From Pseudomonas sp. Irchel s3h14 (GTDB taxonomy: Bacteria > Pseudomonadota > Gammaproteobacteria > Pseudomonadales > Pseudomonadaceae), in the NCBI RefSeq assembly GCF_900187425.1, contig NZ_FYDJ01000002.1, positions 595,438 to 659,437 of the forward strand: a stretch of DNA of 64,000 bases, given 5' to 3'. Position numbers and translations under genes: made by a program. Below the pieces are notes generated by a model, which searched no databases, was not told the origin of the DNA, and saw only the letters and a program-made list of their open reading frames with translations. Positions within the stretch are counted from its first letter, which is position 1; each line of letters begins with the position of its first letter. Positions 7,846-16,267 of this stretch are shown in pieces.

Positions 7846-8046
7846 ATGGATATGATTCGTGTGATCTCGTCGGCAATCACGGCTGTGGGCTACGACGCCA
7901 CCACAGGCTGGATGAAAATCACGTTCAAACAAGGACGCACATACGACTTCTGCCGCGTGCCATCAGACGTACATCAGGGGTTGATGGCGGCTGGCTCCAA
8001 AGGGTCGTATTTCGACAGAGTCATTAAAGATCGCTACCAGTGCTAG
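7846..8046 (+). CDS. KTSC-domain protein, 66 aa
   Basis: Residues 3-62 match the small KTSC fold pattern: IxxVGYDxxTGxMxITFKxGRTYDFCRVPxDVHxGLMxAxSKGSYFDRxI. KTSC proteins are small and mostly phage- or island-associated; their role is not established. In this copy the eponymous K-T-S-C residues are diverged. The start at 7846 is chosen over 7819 because AGGGAAA (7834-7840) is then correctly placed. No partner gene is linked. It separates the iteron-like region from the bacteriocin locus. Confidence 0.7.
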   Translation: MDMIRVISSAITAVGYDATTGWMKITFKQGRTYDFCRVPSDVHQGLMAAGSKGSYFDRVIKDRYQC

Positions 8047-8207
8047 CTCCTTGCATGGGTAAGCTTTCAAGCCAATACCCTACCAGCAGCATGGACCGTG
8101 TATGCCCACGTGTATGCCTAACCGAATCACTACTACCCAAACCCTTATAGAATGGGCCCCACAGCCTCCAGTTCAAACGACGCCTGGGCACCATACGTAG
8201 AAACGAG

Positions 8208-8242
8208 AAAGCCTCAGACCGCAGGGTCTGGGGCTTTTTTTT
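8208..8242 (+). terminator. intrinsic terminator
   Basis: aaagcctcagacc (8208-8220) pairs with ggtctggggctt (8225-8236), followed by a T8 run. It ends a transcript crossing 8047-8207; that stretch holds no gene or tRNA I can support, only a repeated gtgtatgcc. Confidence 0.85.
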
Positions 8243-8420
8243 GGGCGTTGTCTCGGGCGCCCTTTTATTTCAAACACTATCGCGCACCACTCGCGAAAGG
8301 AGCGGAGCGTGTTAGGCCGGTATCAATCGACCGGTTCGGACAAATGCCGCAAAACTATTTTTTGCCCGGTGCGCCTCACGCTCTCCAGAATGCCCCTAGG
8401 ACTTAATCAAAGGGAATTTC

Positions 8421-9701
8421 ATGCGATTGATAAGGAATGCCGACAAGGGTTTCAAACAAACCGAAAGCCCCAGCAATGCCGCACGATTGGTGAAGGACGC
8501 GCTCATGCGAGGTCGACACAACATCAACGGACTTGCCAATTTTGGGAGCCATTCCCGCATCAGCGACAGCGAAATTGTCGAGTCCGTCCGTAAGGGTGAT
8601 TTGCTGTTGGTAAAGGAACGCATTGCCAGTTCAGGCAGTGGCTTCGTAGCTAGATCAGCGCCAGCGCCTGAACCGGTCTACATCCCCCCAAAAGATCCAT
8701 GGCCACAGACCAAGCCTCGCGACGATCAGGTCTTTGCCAAATCTTGCATCCCCGATAACTGGTGTCGCACCGACGCCGGCACCGCTTCGGAACCCGCTTC
8801 GAACTTCGGCAAGGTAATGGTCGCAGGCGCCATGCTTTTTCCGTCGGCCAGTACCGCCGTAGCGACGGCACTTGGCGCCGATCTGGCACTAGGTCGCATG
8901 GCCGGTGGCGGCATCCTGCAGCAGCGTCTCAATTGGGCGATACGCGGTGCGGGTGGGCCTGCCAGTGTTTTCATACTGGGCATGCTCCCGACGAAGATGG
9001 ATGACGGGACGCTCCATACCGACACTCAATTGCGTAGCATGACCCACGCACCTACCCGTGTGCGCTTTCAGTTTCGTCGCGATGCCGAGGGCGCATTACA
9101 AGTCTACGGCATCCATACCACCGCATCAGGCGACGATACGGTACGCACGGTGCAAGCCACGTGGAACGCCGATAAAACAGCCTTGGAAGCCAAGCTCAAT
9201 GGCATCACCATTTTGTGGACGCCCCAGCGCGGGCCACTGGGGCAGATGCCCCCACTGATCTACCCCGACAACAGTGGCGAACAACTCGGCAGCATCCTGG
9301 TCCACCCGATTCCGGACAACTACGACAGCCAGATAGAAGGTCTTCCCGGCGAGGACATCAACACCGATGACTGTATTCTGGTGTTCCCGGTAGATACGGG
9401 CTTGAAATCGCTGTATGTGGTGTTTGCTCGGCCTATTGGCGGCGACTACAGCTACCATCCTGCCCCCAAAACACTGACGGCCTTCCCAGACGCCACACGC
9501 GCAAAACAAATGTCGAGCGTCCAAGGCGGTGGCAAAAAACGAAGTCGTTGGAAAGATCGCAAGGGCAGAATTTATGAATGGGATTATGAGAACGGCAGAG
9601 TTGAACTCTACGACAAGCAAGGTAAGCATTTGGGAGAGTTCAACCCCGATACAGGGGAACGTACAAAGGGTGCTGAACCAGGGCGAACCACATCAAAGTG
9701 A
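8421..9701 (+). CDS. S-type pyocin-like bacteriocin with colicin-E3-type rRNase domain
   Basis: This 426-aa protein has a short unassigned N-terminal region (1-80) and a Pro-rich linker (APAPEPVYIPPKDPWP, 80-95). The S-type pyocin translocation domain spans about 130-340 and includes the Ala/Gly-rich GAMLFPSASTAVATALGADLALGRMAGGG stretch in two halves around residue 150. The colicin-E3 16S rRNA nuclease-like domain is 369-426 (GGKKRSRW, IYEWD, HLGEFNPDTG). By alignment to E3, D388 and E395 match Asp510 and Glu517, R422 probably matches Arg545, but the catalytic His513 position is Asn391. The protein is short for an S pyocin and lacks a recognisable large receptor-binding domain. Ribosome site AAGGG at 8409-8413. 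The immunity candidate follows 15 bases later. Confidence 0.82.
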   Translation: MRLIRNADKGFKQTESPSNAARLVKDALMRGRHNINGLANFGSHSRISDSEIVESVRKGDLLLVKERIASSGSGFVARSAPAPEPVYIPPKDPWPQTKPRDDQVFAKSCIPDNWCRTDAGTASEPASNFGKVMVAGAMLFPSASTAVATALGADLALGRMAGGGILQQRLNWAIRGAGGPASVFILGMLPTKMDDGTLHTDTQLRSMTHAPTRVRFQFRRDAEGALQVYGIHTTASGDDTVRTVQATWNADKTALEAKLNGITILWTPQRGPLGQMPPLIYPDNSGEQLGSILVHPIPDNYDSQIEGLPGEDINTDDCILVFPVDTGLKSLYVVFARPIGGDYSYHPAPKTLTAFPDATRAKQMSSVQGGGKKRSRWKDRKGRIYEWDYENGRVELYDKQGKHLGEFNPDTGERTKGAEPGRTTSK

Positions 9702-9716
9702 TATCGGAGAGCAACA

Positions 9717-9956
9717 ATGTTTTTAGAGATTACGGGCTTTCTTGCAGGCGACAACGAAGACGATTCGATCAAGTTTGAGCTCGACGTAAGCCCTGTATTT
9801 GAGCAAGCGGTTATGGACGTTTTGGGTTGGGACAGCTTAGCGGCGGAGGCTAATGGCGAGCTTCCATTAACCGGTGGGCAGGTCCAACAATTAGAAATAG
9901 CGATCCAACAGTCATTACCGAAAGAATTGGAGCTATTCATCGGCGTACGGGCATAG
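9717..9956 (+). CDS. presumed immunity protein of the E3-type bacteriocin
   Basis: A 79-aa acidic protein starting 15 bases after the toxin stop with a GGAGAG site (9705-9710), so the two genes form an operon. Acidic composition fits neutralising the basic nuclease domain by direct binding, as E3/cloacin immunity proteins do. Similarity to classical Im3 is not obvious by eye; features include MFLEITGFLAGDNED at the start and GELPLTGGQVQQLE near the middle. The assignment therefore rests mainly on position, size and charge. Confidence 0.65.
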   Translation: MFLEITGFLAGDNEDDSIKFELDVSPVFEQAVMDVLGWDSLAAEANGELPLTGGQVQQLEIAIQQSLPKELELFIGVRA

Positions 9957-10055
9957 CAGGAGTTAATAGCGGAAGTTCGACGAAGTGCGCACCTCACCAG
10001 GCCGATGACCGTCAAACCACGTTTAGATCGTCGGTCGCGGGGCGCTTATGATCAA

Positions 10056-10103
10056 CTTCTGGGTAGTTTCTTGGGTGACTTCTTGGGTAGTTTCTTGGGT
10101 AGT
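10056..10103 (+). repeat. 12-bp tandem array, (ttcttgggtagt)x4
   Basis: Four contiguous 12-base units occupy 10056-10067, 10068-10079, 10080-10091 and 10092-10103. Units 3 and 4 are identical and units 1 and 2 differ at 2 positions each. The antisense frame would read as a Pro/Tyr/Arg repeat but has no good start. Confidence 0.8.
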
Positions 10104-10204
10104 CGGCATTTTTTTGGTCAATCTCCCCGCCCCCTCGGGCGATGTTGGTAAGAATTTCAGTTGTTCGGTAATCCCGAACTACTGCCGCTGAATAGACGAT
10201 GCAC

Positions 10205-10230
10205 AAAAAAACCGCCAAAGCGGTTTTTTC
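10205..10230. terminator. bidirectional terminator
   Basis: aaaaaaccgc and gcggtttttt flank a caaa loop, with A and T runs at the two sides. It directly follows the stop of the minus-strand acidic protein gene. Confidence 0.85.
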
Positions 10231-10435
10231 ATTCTGTCGTCCAATCGAACTCGTCGTATTCATCATCCTCTTCGTCCTCGACCACTTCATCATCAAGAAC
10301 GTCGTCCTCTACCGCCTCTTCTGCCTGCTTCGCCAGCAGAAACTCCTTACGACTCTCAGTAACAGCCCGCCGTAATTCCTGACCCTTCACCGGGCAGTTG
10401 AGCATTTGGGCGATGCGGTCGATTTTTTTCGCCAT
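10229..10435 (-). CDS. small acidic hypothetical protein, 68 aa
   Basis: The start MAKKIDRIAQMLNCPVKG at 10435 is chosen because a strong GGAGGA site lies just before it; the longer frame to 10495 lacks one. The first 35 residues are basic and helical. The last 28 are almost purely Asp/Glu (VEDDVLDDEVVEDEEDDEYD), so the protein is bipolar in charge. No family is recognised. The acidic tail could bind a basic partner or mimic nucleic acid, which is conjecture. Its stop lies within the terminator hairpin. Confidence 0.6.
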   Translation of the reverse strand: MAKKIDRIAQMLNCPVKGQELRRAVTESRKEFLLAKQAEEAVEDDVLDDEVVEDEEDDEYDEFDWTTE

Positions 10436-10515
10436 GGCTTCCTCCAACGCATCGGCTATAGGTCGATAGTGCGCGCTTTCGGGTGTCGATGCCAAATGAC
10501 TGACCGCCCTGCCTC

Positions 10516-11148
10516 TCAGTTTTTCTGCAAATCCTTGAGTCTGGCCGTGAGATTTTCCTTGGGAAAGCGTTTGTGCAATGTCGCCATCAGGTCAGCGGCC
10601 GCTTGAGCCTGACCAGCCTTTTGCAGGCGGATCACTTCCCTTAATTGATCGTCGATAAACTTTGCTGGAGCTATCGCCGAGCGTTTGCTGACCTTCGCTT
10701 CATCAGCCATTTCAGCGCTGATGGATTCGCTCTGCGCGGGCGCGGCAAAATCGGCCATTGGCGCCGCAGGCGCGGGGGCGGACATCGCGCCGGCCGGGGC
10801 CGCCAGCGAGCGAGCAACCGAAGGTGATACCTCTGCGGCTTCTTTTTTCGCGACCGGCGCAGACGCTTTGGGTGCAGGCGCGAAGTCATAACTCGGCGGT
10901 TGCTCCTCCGTGCGTTGCACCAGTGCAAGCATCAGGGCCACACCGACGAGGCTGGCAAATGCGACTTGCCAACGGGGTTTCTGGCAGGCCTGGACCCAGC
11001 GCTTCCACAGACCTGGCTTCTGCACCGGGACTTCGCGCTGTGCGGTGGCCAGGATGAAGGCGTCGAGATGGGCCGGCGGTTCGCTGGTCGCGTGTTCACG
11101 ATAGTGCTTCAACACTTCGTCTTCTGGCGTAGGACGGGCGTCAGTCAT
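10516..11148 (-). CDS. anti-sigma factor-like membrane protein
   Basis: This 210-aa protein follows the ECF sigma gene with an ATGA overlap (11145-11148), the typical arrangement of a cognate anti-sigma factor. Residues 1-55 form the cytoplasmic part with WKRWVQACQKPRW. One membrane segment (about 60-77, VAFASLVGVALMLALV) follows. The periplasmic part is a long Ala/Pro-rich linker and a C-terminal helical domain (DDQLREVIRLQKAGQAQAAADLM). No zinc-binding HxxxCxxC motif is seen, so it is not a ZAS-type anti-sigma. Partner assignment is from context. Confidence 0.7.
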   Translation of the reverse strand: MTDARPTPEDEVLKHYREHATSEPPAHLDAFILATAQREVPVQKPGLWKRWVQACQKPRWQVAFASLVGVALMLALVQRTEEQPPSYDFAPAPKASAPVAKKEAAEVSPSVARSLAAPAGAMSAPAPAAPMADFAAPAQSESISAEMADEAKVSKRSAIAPAKFIDDQLREVIRLQKAGQAQAAADLMATLHKRFPKENLTARLKDLQKN

Positions 11149-11711
11149 GTCAGTACCTCCTCGGCCAGCAGCCGACGCAGTTTTTGCTGGGCGTAGCGCA
11201 AGCGGCTTTTGACGGTTTCCAGCGGTGTTTCGGTGAGGGTGGCGATCTGCGGCAGGTCGAGATCGCCGTGGGCGCGCAGCAGGAACACTTCGCGCTGGTC
11301 AGCGGGCAGGTTTTGCAAGGCCGCTTCGAGGCGTTGGTTGTCGCGGCTCAGGCTCAGCAGTTGTTCGGGATCAGCAGCGTCATCGCTCAGCGCGTGGATC
11401 TGTTCGTCATAGCTGTCGTGCAAGGGGTTGTGGATTCCGTGTTTGCGCCAGTGATCGATCAGGCGGTTGCGGGCAATCTGGTAGAGCCAGGTACGAAAAT
11501 TCGCCCGGCCTTGTGGCTGACTGGTGCTGCGGATCAGGCTCAGCCAGGTGTCCTGGTAAACCTCTTCGGCCAGCTCGGACTTGCCGCTCAGGCCGAGCAG
11601 GAATCGGTAGAGCCCTTGGCGGTGACGGGCGTACAGAATCTCGAACGCCGGCCTGTCGCCTGCGCGATAACGGGCCAGCAGCGATTCGTCGCTCGATTCA
11701 GGCGCTGACAT
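11145..11711 (-). CDS. ECF-type RNA polymerase sigma factor
   Basis: This is a 188-aa protein of standard ECF size. Region 2 includes YRFLLGLSGKSELAEEVYQDTW (in two halves around residue 45) and RTWLYQIARNRLIDHWR. Region 4 includes LPADQREVFLLRAHGD and LTETPLETVKSRLRYAQQKLRRLL, the -35-binding helix-turn-helix. Start MSAPESSDES at 11711 has an AAGGAGG site in the end of the upstream VWA gene. The longer frame to 11834 has no such site. Probably controls the envelope operon it sits in; the stimulus is unknown. Confidence 0.9.
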   Translation of the reverse strand: MSAPESSDESLLARYRAGDRPAFEILYARHRQGLYRFLLGLSGKSELAEEVYQDTWLSLIRSTSQPQGRANFRTWLYQIARNRLIDHWRKHGIHNPLHDSYDEQIHALSDDAADPEQLLSLSRDNQRLEAALQNLPADQREVFLLRAHGDLDLPQIATLTETPLETVKSRLRYAQQKLRRLLAEEVLT

Positions 11712-11712
11712 T

Positions 11713-13425
11713 TCAGTTGTAGCCTCCTTTAAGCGGCTCACTATTCGATGCGGTGGTGGTTCGCAGACTTTGCGCCAACTCCACCAATTGCACGAACTCT
11801 GCCCGCAGGCCAAATCGATCTTCGCCCCGTGCACCGCGAGCCAAAGCCTCGGTGTCCTTCAGACTGAAATCACCGGTATAACGCCCATCCTTGAGCTGCT
11901 GGGAAAACGCCGCCACGGCCGCCGCAAAACGAAGGTCATCACTGGCTTTGCCGACCTGACCGTTGGCGATCGGCCGCTCGATCAAGCGACTGTTCCCACC
12001 TTCGGGCAACTGATATCGCACGCGCAGCATGGCCATTTCCCCAGATTTCCCGGAAGCAACTGCCCCGGAGTTGCCATACCGCAGCGGCTCCAGCCAGCCC
12101 TTCTCACCCTTCGGCACGATTTCATACAACGCCGTCACCGTATGCCCTGCGCCGATTTCACCGGCATCGACCTTGTCGTTGCTGAAATCCTCACGCTTCA
12201 ACGCACGATTCTCATACCCCAACAGCCGATATTCACTGACTTGTGCCGGGTTGAACTCCACTTGCAGCTTCACGTTCTTCGCCACGACCGCGAGGGTCGA
12301 GCCGAGCTGATCCACCAGCACCTTGCGCGCCTCGCGCAGGTTGTCGATGTAGGCATAGTTGCCGTCGCCGGCATCGGCCAACTGTTCCATCAGGTGTTCA
12401 TTGTAGTTATCCACACCAAAACCCAATGTGGTCAGGGAAACGCCGGTCTTGCGTTTATCCACAGCCATTTGCTTGAGGCTGTCGAAGTCGCTGATACCGA
12501 CGTTGAAGTCACCGTCGGTGGCCAGCAGGATGCGGTTGATGCCTTTGGGAATAAACGCCTGCTGCGCCATCTGATAGGCCAGTTCGATGCCTGACGCCCC
12601 AGCGGTTGATCCGCCGGCGGTCAGTTGCTCGATGGCGGTACGAATTTTCGCTTTGTCACGTCCGGAGGTCGGCTCCAGCACCACACGCGAATCGCCGGCA
12701 TAGACGACCAATGAAACCCGGTCCTGCTCGCGCAATTGATCGACCAGCAATTTCAGGGTGCTTTTGACCAGCGGCAACCCCTCGCGTCGGTCCATCGAGC
12801 CGGACACGTCCACCAAAAACACCAGGTTCGCCGGGGCCAGTTCCGCAACCGCGCGGTCCGAGGCCTTGATGCCGATGCGCAGCAATCGGGTATGCGGATT
12901 CCACGGCGACGGCGCCAGCTCGGTGGTCACGCCGAAGGGCGAGCCATCGGAGGGCAATGCGTAATCGTAGGGAAAATAATTGACCATCTCCTCCAGTCGT
13001 ACCGCACCTTCCGGGGGCAGGCGCCCTTGGTTGAGCAAGCGGCGGACGTTGGCGTAAGCACCGGTGTCGACGTCGGCGCTGAAGGTCGAGACGGGCGCTT
13101 CGACCACGCTGTGAATCGGGTTATCCGCCAGCGCTTGATACTGCTCCCGCTGCTCATCCCGATATCCCTGCGGATACGCTTCGCCCGCTGGCATCGGCGC
13201 ATAGCTTGCCGTCGGTGCCGGGTGAACGCTGCGCTTGGCCATCGAAGTGTCTGCCATGACAGCCTCGCTGCGCACCATGACTTCAGCCGGCAGCGCACCT
13301 TGGGCCGGTGGCGGAACCGAGGCGGAATCAGGCTTGGATGAAACGCCGCAACCGGCAATGGCCAGCAGCAACCCGGCGGCGAAACCCTGGGCGGCCGGGC
13401 GGAGGAAATGCAGAGGGAGGGACAT
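11713..13425 (-). CDS. yfbK: von Willebrand factor A domain lipoprotein, YfbK-like
   Basis: This 570-aa envelope protein has a lipobox LAIAGC (Cys26). The N-terminal YfbK-type region includes TFSADVDTGAYANVRRLL (about 114-131). The VWA domain begins at about 200 with a complete MIDAS start DVSGS (D206, S208, S210) and the later TDGDFNVG. The C-terminal DUF3520-type region ends with GEDRFGLRAEFVQLVELA. Length equals E. coli YfbK. It is first in the operon with the sigma and anti-sigma genes (1-base gap to the sigma start), so the sigma system may respond to, or drive, this surface protein. Biochemical role is unknown. Confidence 0.88.
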   Translation of the reverse strand: MSLPLHFLRPAAQGFAAGLLLAIAGCGVSSKPDSASVPPPAQGALPAEVMVRSEAVMADTSMAKRSVHPAPTASYAPMPAGEAYPQGYRDEQREQYQALADNPIHSVVEAPVSTFSADVDTGAYANVRRLLNQGRLPPEGAVRLEEMVNYFPYDYALPSDGSPFGVTTELAPSPWNPHTRLLRIGIKASDRAVAELAPANLVFLVDVSGSMDRREGLPLVKSTLKLLVDQLREQDRVSLVVYAGDSRVVLEPTSGRDKAKIRTAIEQLTAGGSTAGASGIELAYQMAQQAFIPKGINRILLATDGDFNVGISDFDSLKQMAVDKRKTGVSLTTLGFGVDNYNEHLMEQLADAGDGNYAYIDNLREARKVLVDQLGSTLAVVAKNVKLQVEFNPAQVSEYRLLGYENRALKREDFSNDKVDAGEIGAGHTVTALYEIVPKGEKGWLEPLRYGNSGAVASGKSGEMAMLRVRYQLPEGGNSRLIERPIANGQVGKASDDLRFAAAVAAFSQQLKDGRYTGDFSLKDTEALARGARGEDRFGLRAEFVQLVELAQSLRTTTASNSEPLKGGYN

Positions 13426-13513
13426 GGGGGCTGACCTCAGGAGGAAATTGATCCATTCATCCTCTGAGACGGACAGCCCCGTCGATTCGGGTTAAGACCG
13501 CTGAAAAAAAACT

Positions 13514-14074
13514 TCAGCGGTGATAACGCCGCACCACACTGCTGTTTTTCAGCACATGGCCTTTGATTTTTTCCAGTAGCTGCGCGCGCGTCAGGCCGGC
13601 GGGCAAAGCTTCCGGCGCCAGGTCCAGGGCGTAGAGCTGGATGATGTAGTGGTGGGAGCTGTCGCCGACGGGCGGGCAAGGGCCGACATAACCGGTGGTG
13701 CCTTTGCTGTTGGTGCCACCGACGCCTTCAAGGGCGGATTTTGCGCCGACACCGGCGGCAATCTGATGAGTCGTGGCTTTGATGCCGTAATGCACCCAGT
13801 GATCGACGCCTTGGCCTTTTTGGCCGTCAGGATCGTGCATGACGATGGCATAGCTCAACGTACCCGCCGGCCCGGCGTTCCAGTTCAGTGCCGGTGACGC
13901 GTTATGCCCGCCACAACCCGGGGCATCGCTGGCGGCCGCTACCGTGAACAGTCGGTCATCCGAAACACCTGGGATGTTCAGGGTAAAACGCTCCTGGGCC
14001 TGCGCCGGAAATTGCACGCAAAGGGCGACTGCAACGGCCGCCAGCCAAGGGTTAAAAGAGGTCAATCGGGGCAT
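13514..14074 (-). CDS. YbhB/YbcL-family (PEBP-like) exported protein
   Basis: This 186-aa protein has a signal peptide ending near FPAQAQ. Typical PEBP-family residues are seen: NASPALNW, YAIVMHDPDG, VDHWVHYGI, GYVGPCPPVGDSSHHYII and LYALD. Members bind small anionic ligands; the bacterial role is poorly defined. The start at 14074 gives the signal peptide; the longer frame does not. An inverted repeat accgctgaa / ttcagcggt (13497-13521) overlaps the stop and may end transcription. It is divergent from the Rieske-FAD gene across 139 bases. Confidence 0.88.
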   Translation of the reverse strand: MPRLTSFNPWLAAVAVALCVQFPAQAQERFTLNIPGVSDDRLFTVAAASDAPGCGGHNASPALNWNAGPAGTLSYAIVMHDPDGQKGQGVDHWVHYGIKATTHQIAAGVGAKSALEGVGGTNSKGTTGYVGPCPPVGDSSHHYIIQLYALDLAPEALPAGLTRAQLLEKIKGHVLKNSSVVRRYHR

Positions 14075-14213
14075 ACCGGAGCACCTTGTGCGGGTGGGGC
14101 CGTCGTCGGCGTGCAAACTATAGCCGGACCGTTCATTTGGTTGCAGTGGGAATTGGCTGAACCTCCAGATAAGCGCCAAACTCTTAAGTGAAACGCCTGC
14201 CTGGAGAGCGATC

Positions 14214-15743
14214 ATGGCACTGCACCGCGTCGCCCGTTTCGCCGATGTGTCCGAAAATCGGGGCCTTGAGGTCCAGATTGCGGACACGAAAATTGTCCTG
14301 CTGCGGGTGGGCGATCAACTACGCGCCTTTCAGGGCGAATGCCCCCATGCCGGGGCGCCGCTGGCCGACGGCGCTCTTTGCCACGGACGTTTGATCTGCC
14401 CGTGGCACAAGGCTGCGTACCGGATCGAGGACGGTGCGCTGTGCGAACCGCCGGCCCTGGACAGCCTCAAGCGCTATCCGCTGGAAGTGCGCGATGACGA
14501 GGTCTGGGTCGACGATCAGCCGATGTCCGACGCTCACACCCCACCGGCGGATGACGAGCGAACCTTTGTGATCATCGGTGCCGGTGCAGCAGGCACGGCG
14601 TGTGCGGCGGCGTTGCGCGAAAAGGGCTTCGGTGGCCGGGTGCTGTTGATCGACCGTGAAACCGACGCCGGTTACGACCGCACGGTCTTGAGCAAATTCG
14701 TGATTGCCGGGGAGATGCCGCCGGAAGAAGTCCCGCCGCTGCGTGATGAACACTTTTACCGCGAACAGCGCATTGAGCGAATAAACACTGAAGTGACGAG
14801 CCTGGACGCCGCGAACAAAACGTTGCGCCTGTCTGATGGTCAATCGCTGAGCTACGACGCTGCCCTGCTCGCCACCGGTGGCACACCCAATCCACTGACA
14901 CTGCCTGGTGCCGACCTGCCGCAAGTGTTCGTGCTGCGTTCGAAGGATCAGGCGCAGCGGATTCTGGGCTCGGCAAAACCAGGCCAACGAGCGGTGATCA
15001 TCGGCGACAGTTTTATTGCCATGGAATCCGCGTCCTCCCTGCGTCAATACGGCTTGGACGTCACCGTTCTGGCCCGCCACGCAGTGCCTTTCGCCAAACA
15101 GTTTGGCGATGCCGTCGGCAAATCGATTCGTGCCCTGCACGAGGCCAACGGCGTGGTGTTTCATACGGATGGCCAAGCCACACACATCGAAGGAACCGCC
15201 AAGGTCGAAGCGGTGCGCCTGGACAACGGTCAACGTTTACCGGCGGATTTGGTGTTGGTCGGCATTGGCGTCAGCCCGGCAACCGGCGCATTTACCGGCC
15301 TTCCCCTGGAAAAAGACCAGTCGCTGAAGGTCGACGGCGGAATGCGCGTGACCGATGGGCTTTGGGCCGCCGGCGATATCGCGACCTTCCCGCTCAACGG
15401 CCAACCCCAACGGATCGAACATTGGCGCCTGGCACAGCAACAGGCACGAATCGCGGCGATGAACATGCTCGGCGGCGACGAGCATTACCTCGACGTGCCT
15501 TATTTCTGGACCTGGCACTTCGGTAAAAACTACGACTACCTTGGACACGCCGCGACCTGGGATGAGGTCGAGTTCAAAGGCGATCCCGACCATCCACCCT
15601 TTATCGGCCTGTTCGGCAAGGACGGGTTGGTGGTTGCCGCGGTGGCTTGCGATGAAGAACGTGCGATAGCGATGCTCGCCGAACGGATGAAACAGCCGCT
15701 GCCGGTGGATGAGGCGTGGCGGCTGATTCGGGATGTCGGCTAA
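14214..15743 (+). CDS. Rieske [2Fe-2S] / FAD-dependent oxidoreductase (AIF-like)
   Basis: This 509-aa protein has an N-terminal Rieske domain (1-105) with ECPHAGAPL and CPWHKA, giving ligands C43, H45, C62 and H65. An FAD/NAD(P)H-dependent pyridine nucleotide-disulfide fold follows: VIIGAGAAGTACAAAL near 119-134, LATGGTPNP, IGDSFIAMESASSLRQYG for NAD(P)H, and GDIATFPLNG for FAD. The fused layout matches AIFM3-like and ferredoxin-reductase-like enzymes that pass electrons from NAD(P)H through FAD to a cluster. The acceptor is unknown. Its last 4 bases overlap the end of pgaD on the opposite strand with no terminator between them. Confidence 0.9.
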   Translation: MALHRVARFADVSENRGLEVQIADTKIVLLRVGDQLRAFQGECPHAGAPLADGALCHGRLICPWHKAAYRIEDGALCEPPALDSLKRYPLEVRDDEVWVDDQPMSDAHTPPADDERTFVIIGAGAAGTACAAALREKGFGGRVLLIDRETDAGYDRTVLSKFVIAGEMPPEEVPPLRDEHFYREQRIERINTEVTSLDAANKTLRLSDGQSLSYDAALLATGGTPNPLTLPGADLPQVFVLRSKDQAQRILGSAKPGQRAVIIGDSFIAMESASSLRQYGLDVTVLARHAVPFAKQFGDAVGKSIRALHEANGVVFHTDGQATHIEGTAKVEAVRLDNGQRLPADLVLVGIGVSPATGAFTGLPLEKDQSLKVDGGMRVTDGLWAAGDIATFPLNGQPQRIEHWRLAQQQARIAAMNMLGGDEHYLDVPYFWTWHFGKNYDYLGHAATWDEVEFKGDPDHPPFIGLFGKDGLVVAAVACDEERAIAMLAERMKQPLPVDEAWRLIRDVG

Positions 15744-16267
15744 ACGTGGCTCAGCGGCTCCCTGTTGGTGTCATCTTCGGCTGGCAGGCGAATGACCCGC
15801 GGATGCTCCAGCGGCGCCAGAGGGGCCGGTTTCAGGTCCGCGGTGATTGGGAAGAAGTGAGTGACCACATGAGTGATATCGCCCTCCTGATCGTTGTGAA
15901 TGGTCATGGAACCTGGGGTACGCAGTTTCTTCAACCGATCACCGCTCAGCTTGAAGCTTTTGCTCAGACCGTGATCGTCCACCACCGGTGCCGGCAGACG
16001 ACGCTGGGCGAAGCTCTTGCTTTTGCGCTGTTGATAACGCGCCCAGGAAATCAGGATCGCCGCGTTCAATAGCGCTACCCACAGATAAATCTGCAACGTG
16101 CCGAGCGCGTCAAACACCGACGCATCGATACGTGGTCCGTCGCGGGTATCGACCAGCGGCCAAAGCCCCTTGACCAGCAGATAGAGCAGACCGATCCAGG
16201 CCAGCACCGTGAAAAAGGCATCGATCACGACCAGAAAAGGACGCTGCCGGGTTCTGATGATTTTCAT
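15740..16267 (-). CDS. pgaD: PgaD, PNAG synthase accessory subunit
   Basis: This 175-aa protein has two membrane segments (about 11-36 and 55-76), as in PgaD, which helps PgaC polymerise poly-beta-1,6-N-acetylglucosamine and, in E. coli, takes part in c-di-GMP control. It overlaps pgaC by ATGA (16264-16267). It is longer than E. coli PgaD because of a cytoplasmic C-terminal tail with [17 protein letters not shown]. Assignment depends partly on operon position. Confidence 0.88.
   Translation of the reverse strand: MKIIRTRQRPFLVVIDAFFTVLAWIGLLYLLVKGLWPLVDTRDGPRIDASVFDALGTLQIYLWVALLNAAILISWARYQQRKSKSFAQRRLPAPVVDDHGLSKSFKLSGDRLKKLRTPGSMTIHNDQEGDITHVVTHFFPITADLKPAPLAPLEHPRVIRLPAEDDTNREPLSHV

Noticed and set aside
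8150..8220. tRNA-like 3' end (ttcaaac ... cacca)
   Set aside because: No matching acceptor 5' strand or cloverleaf could be built upstream.
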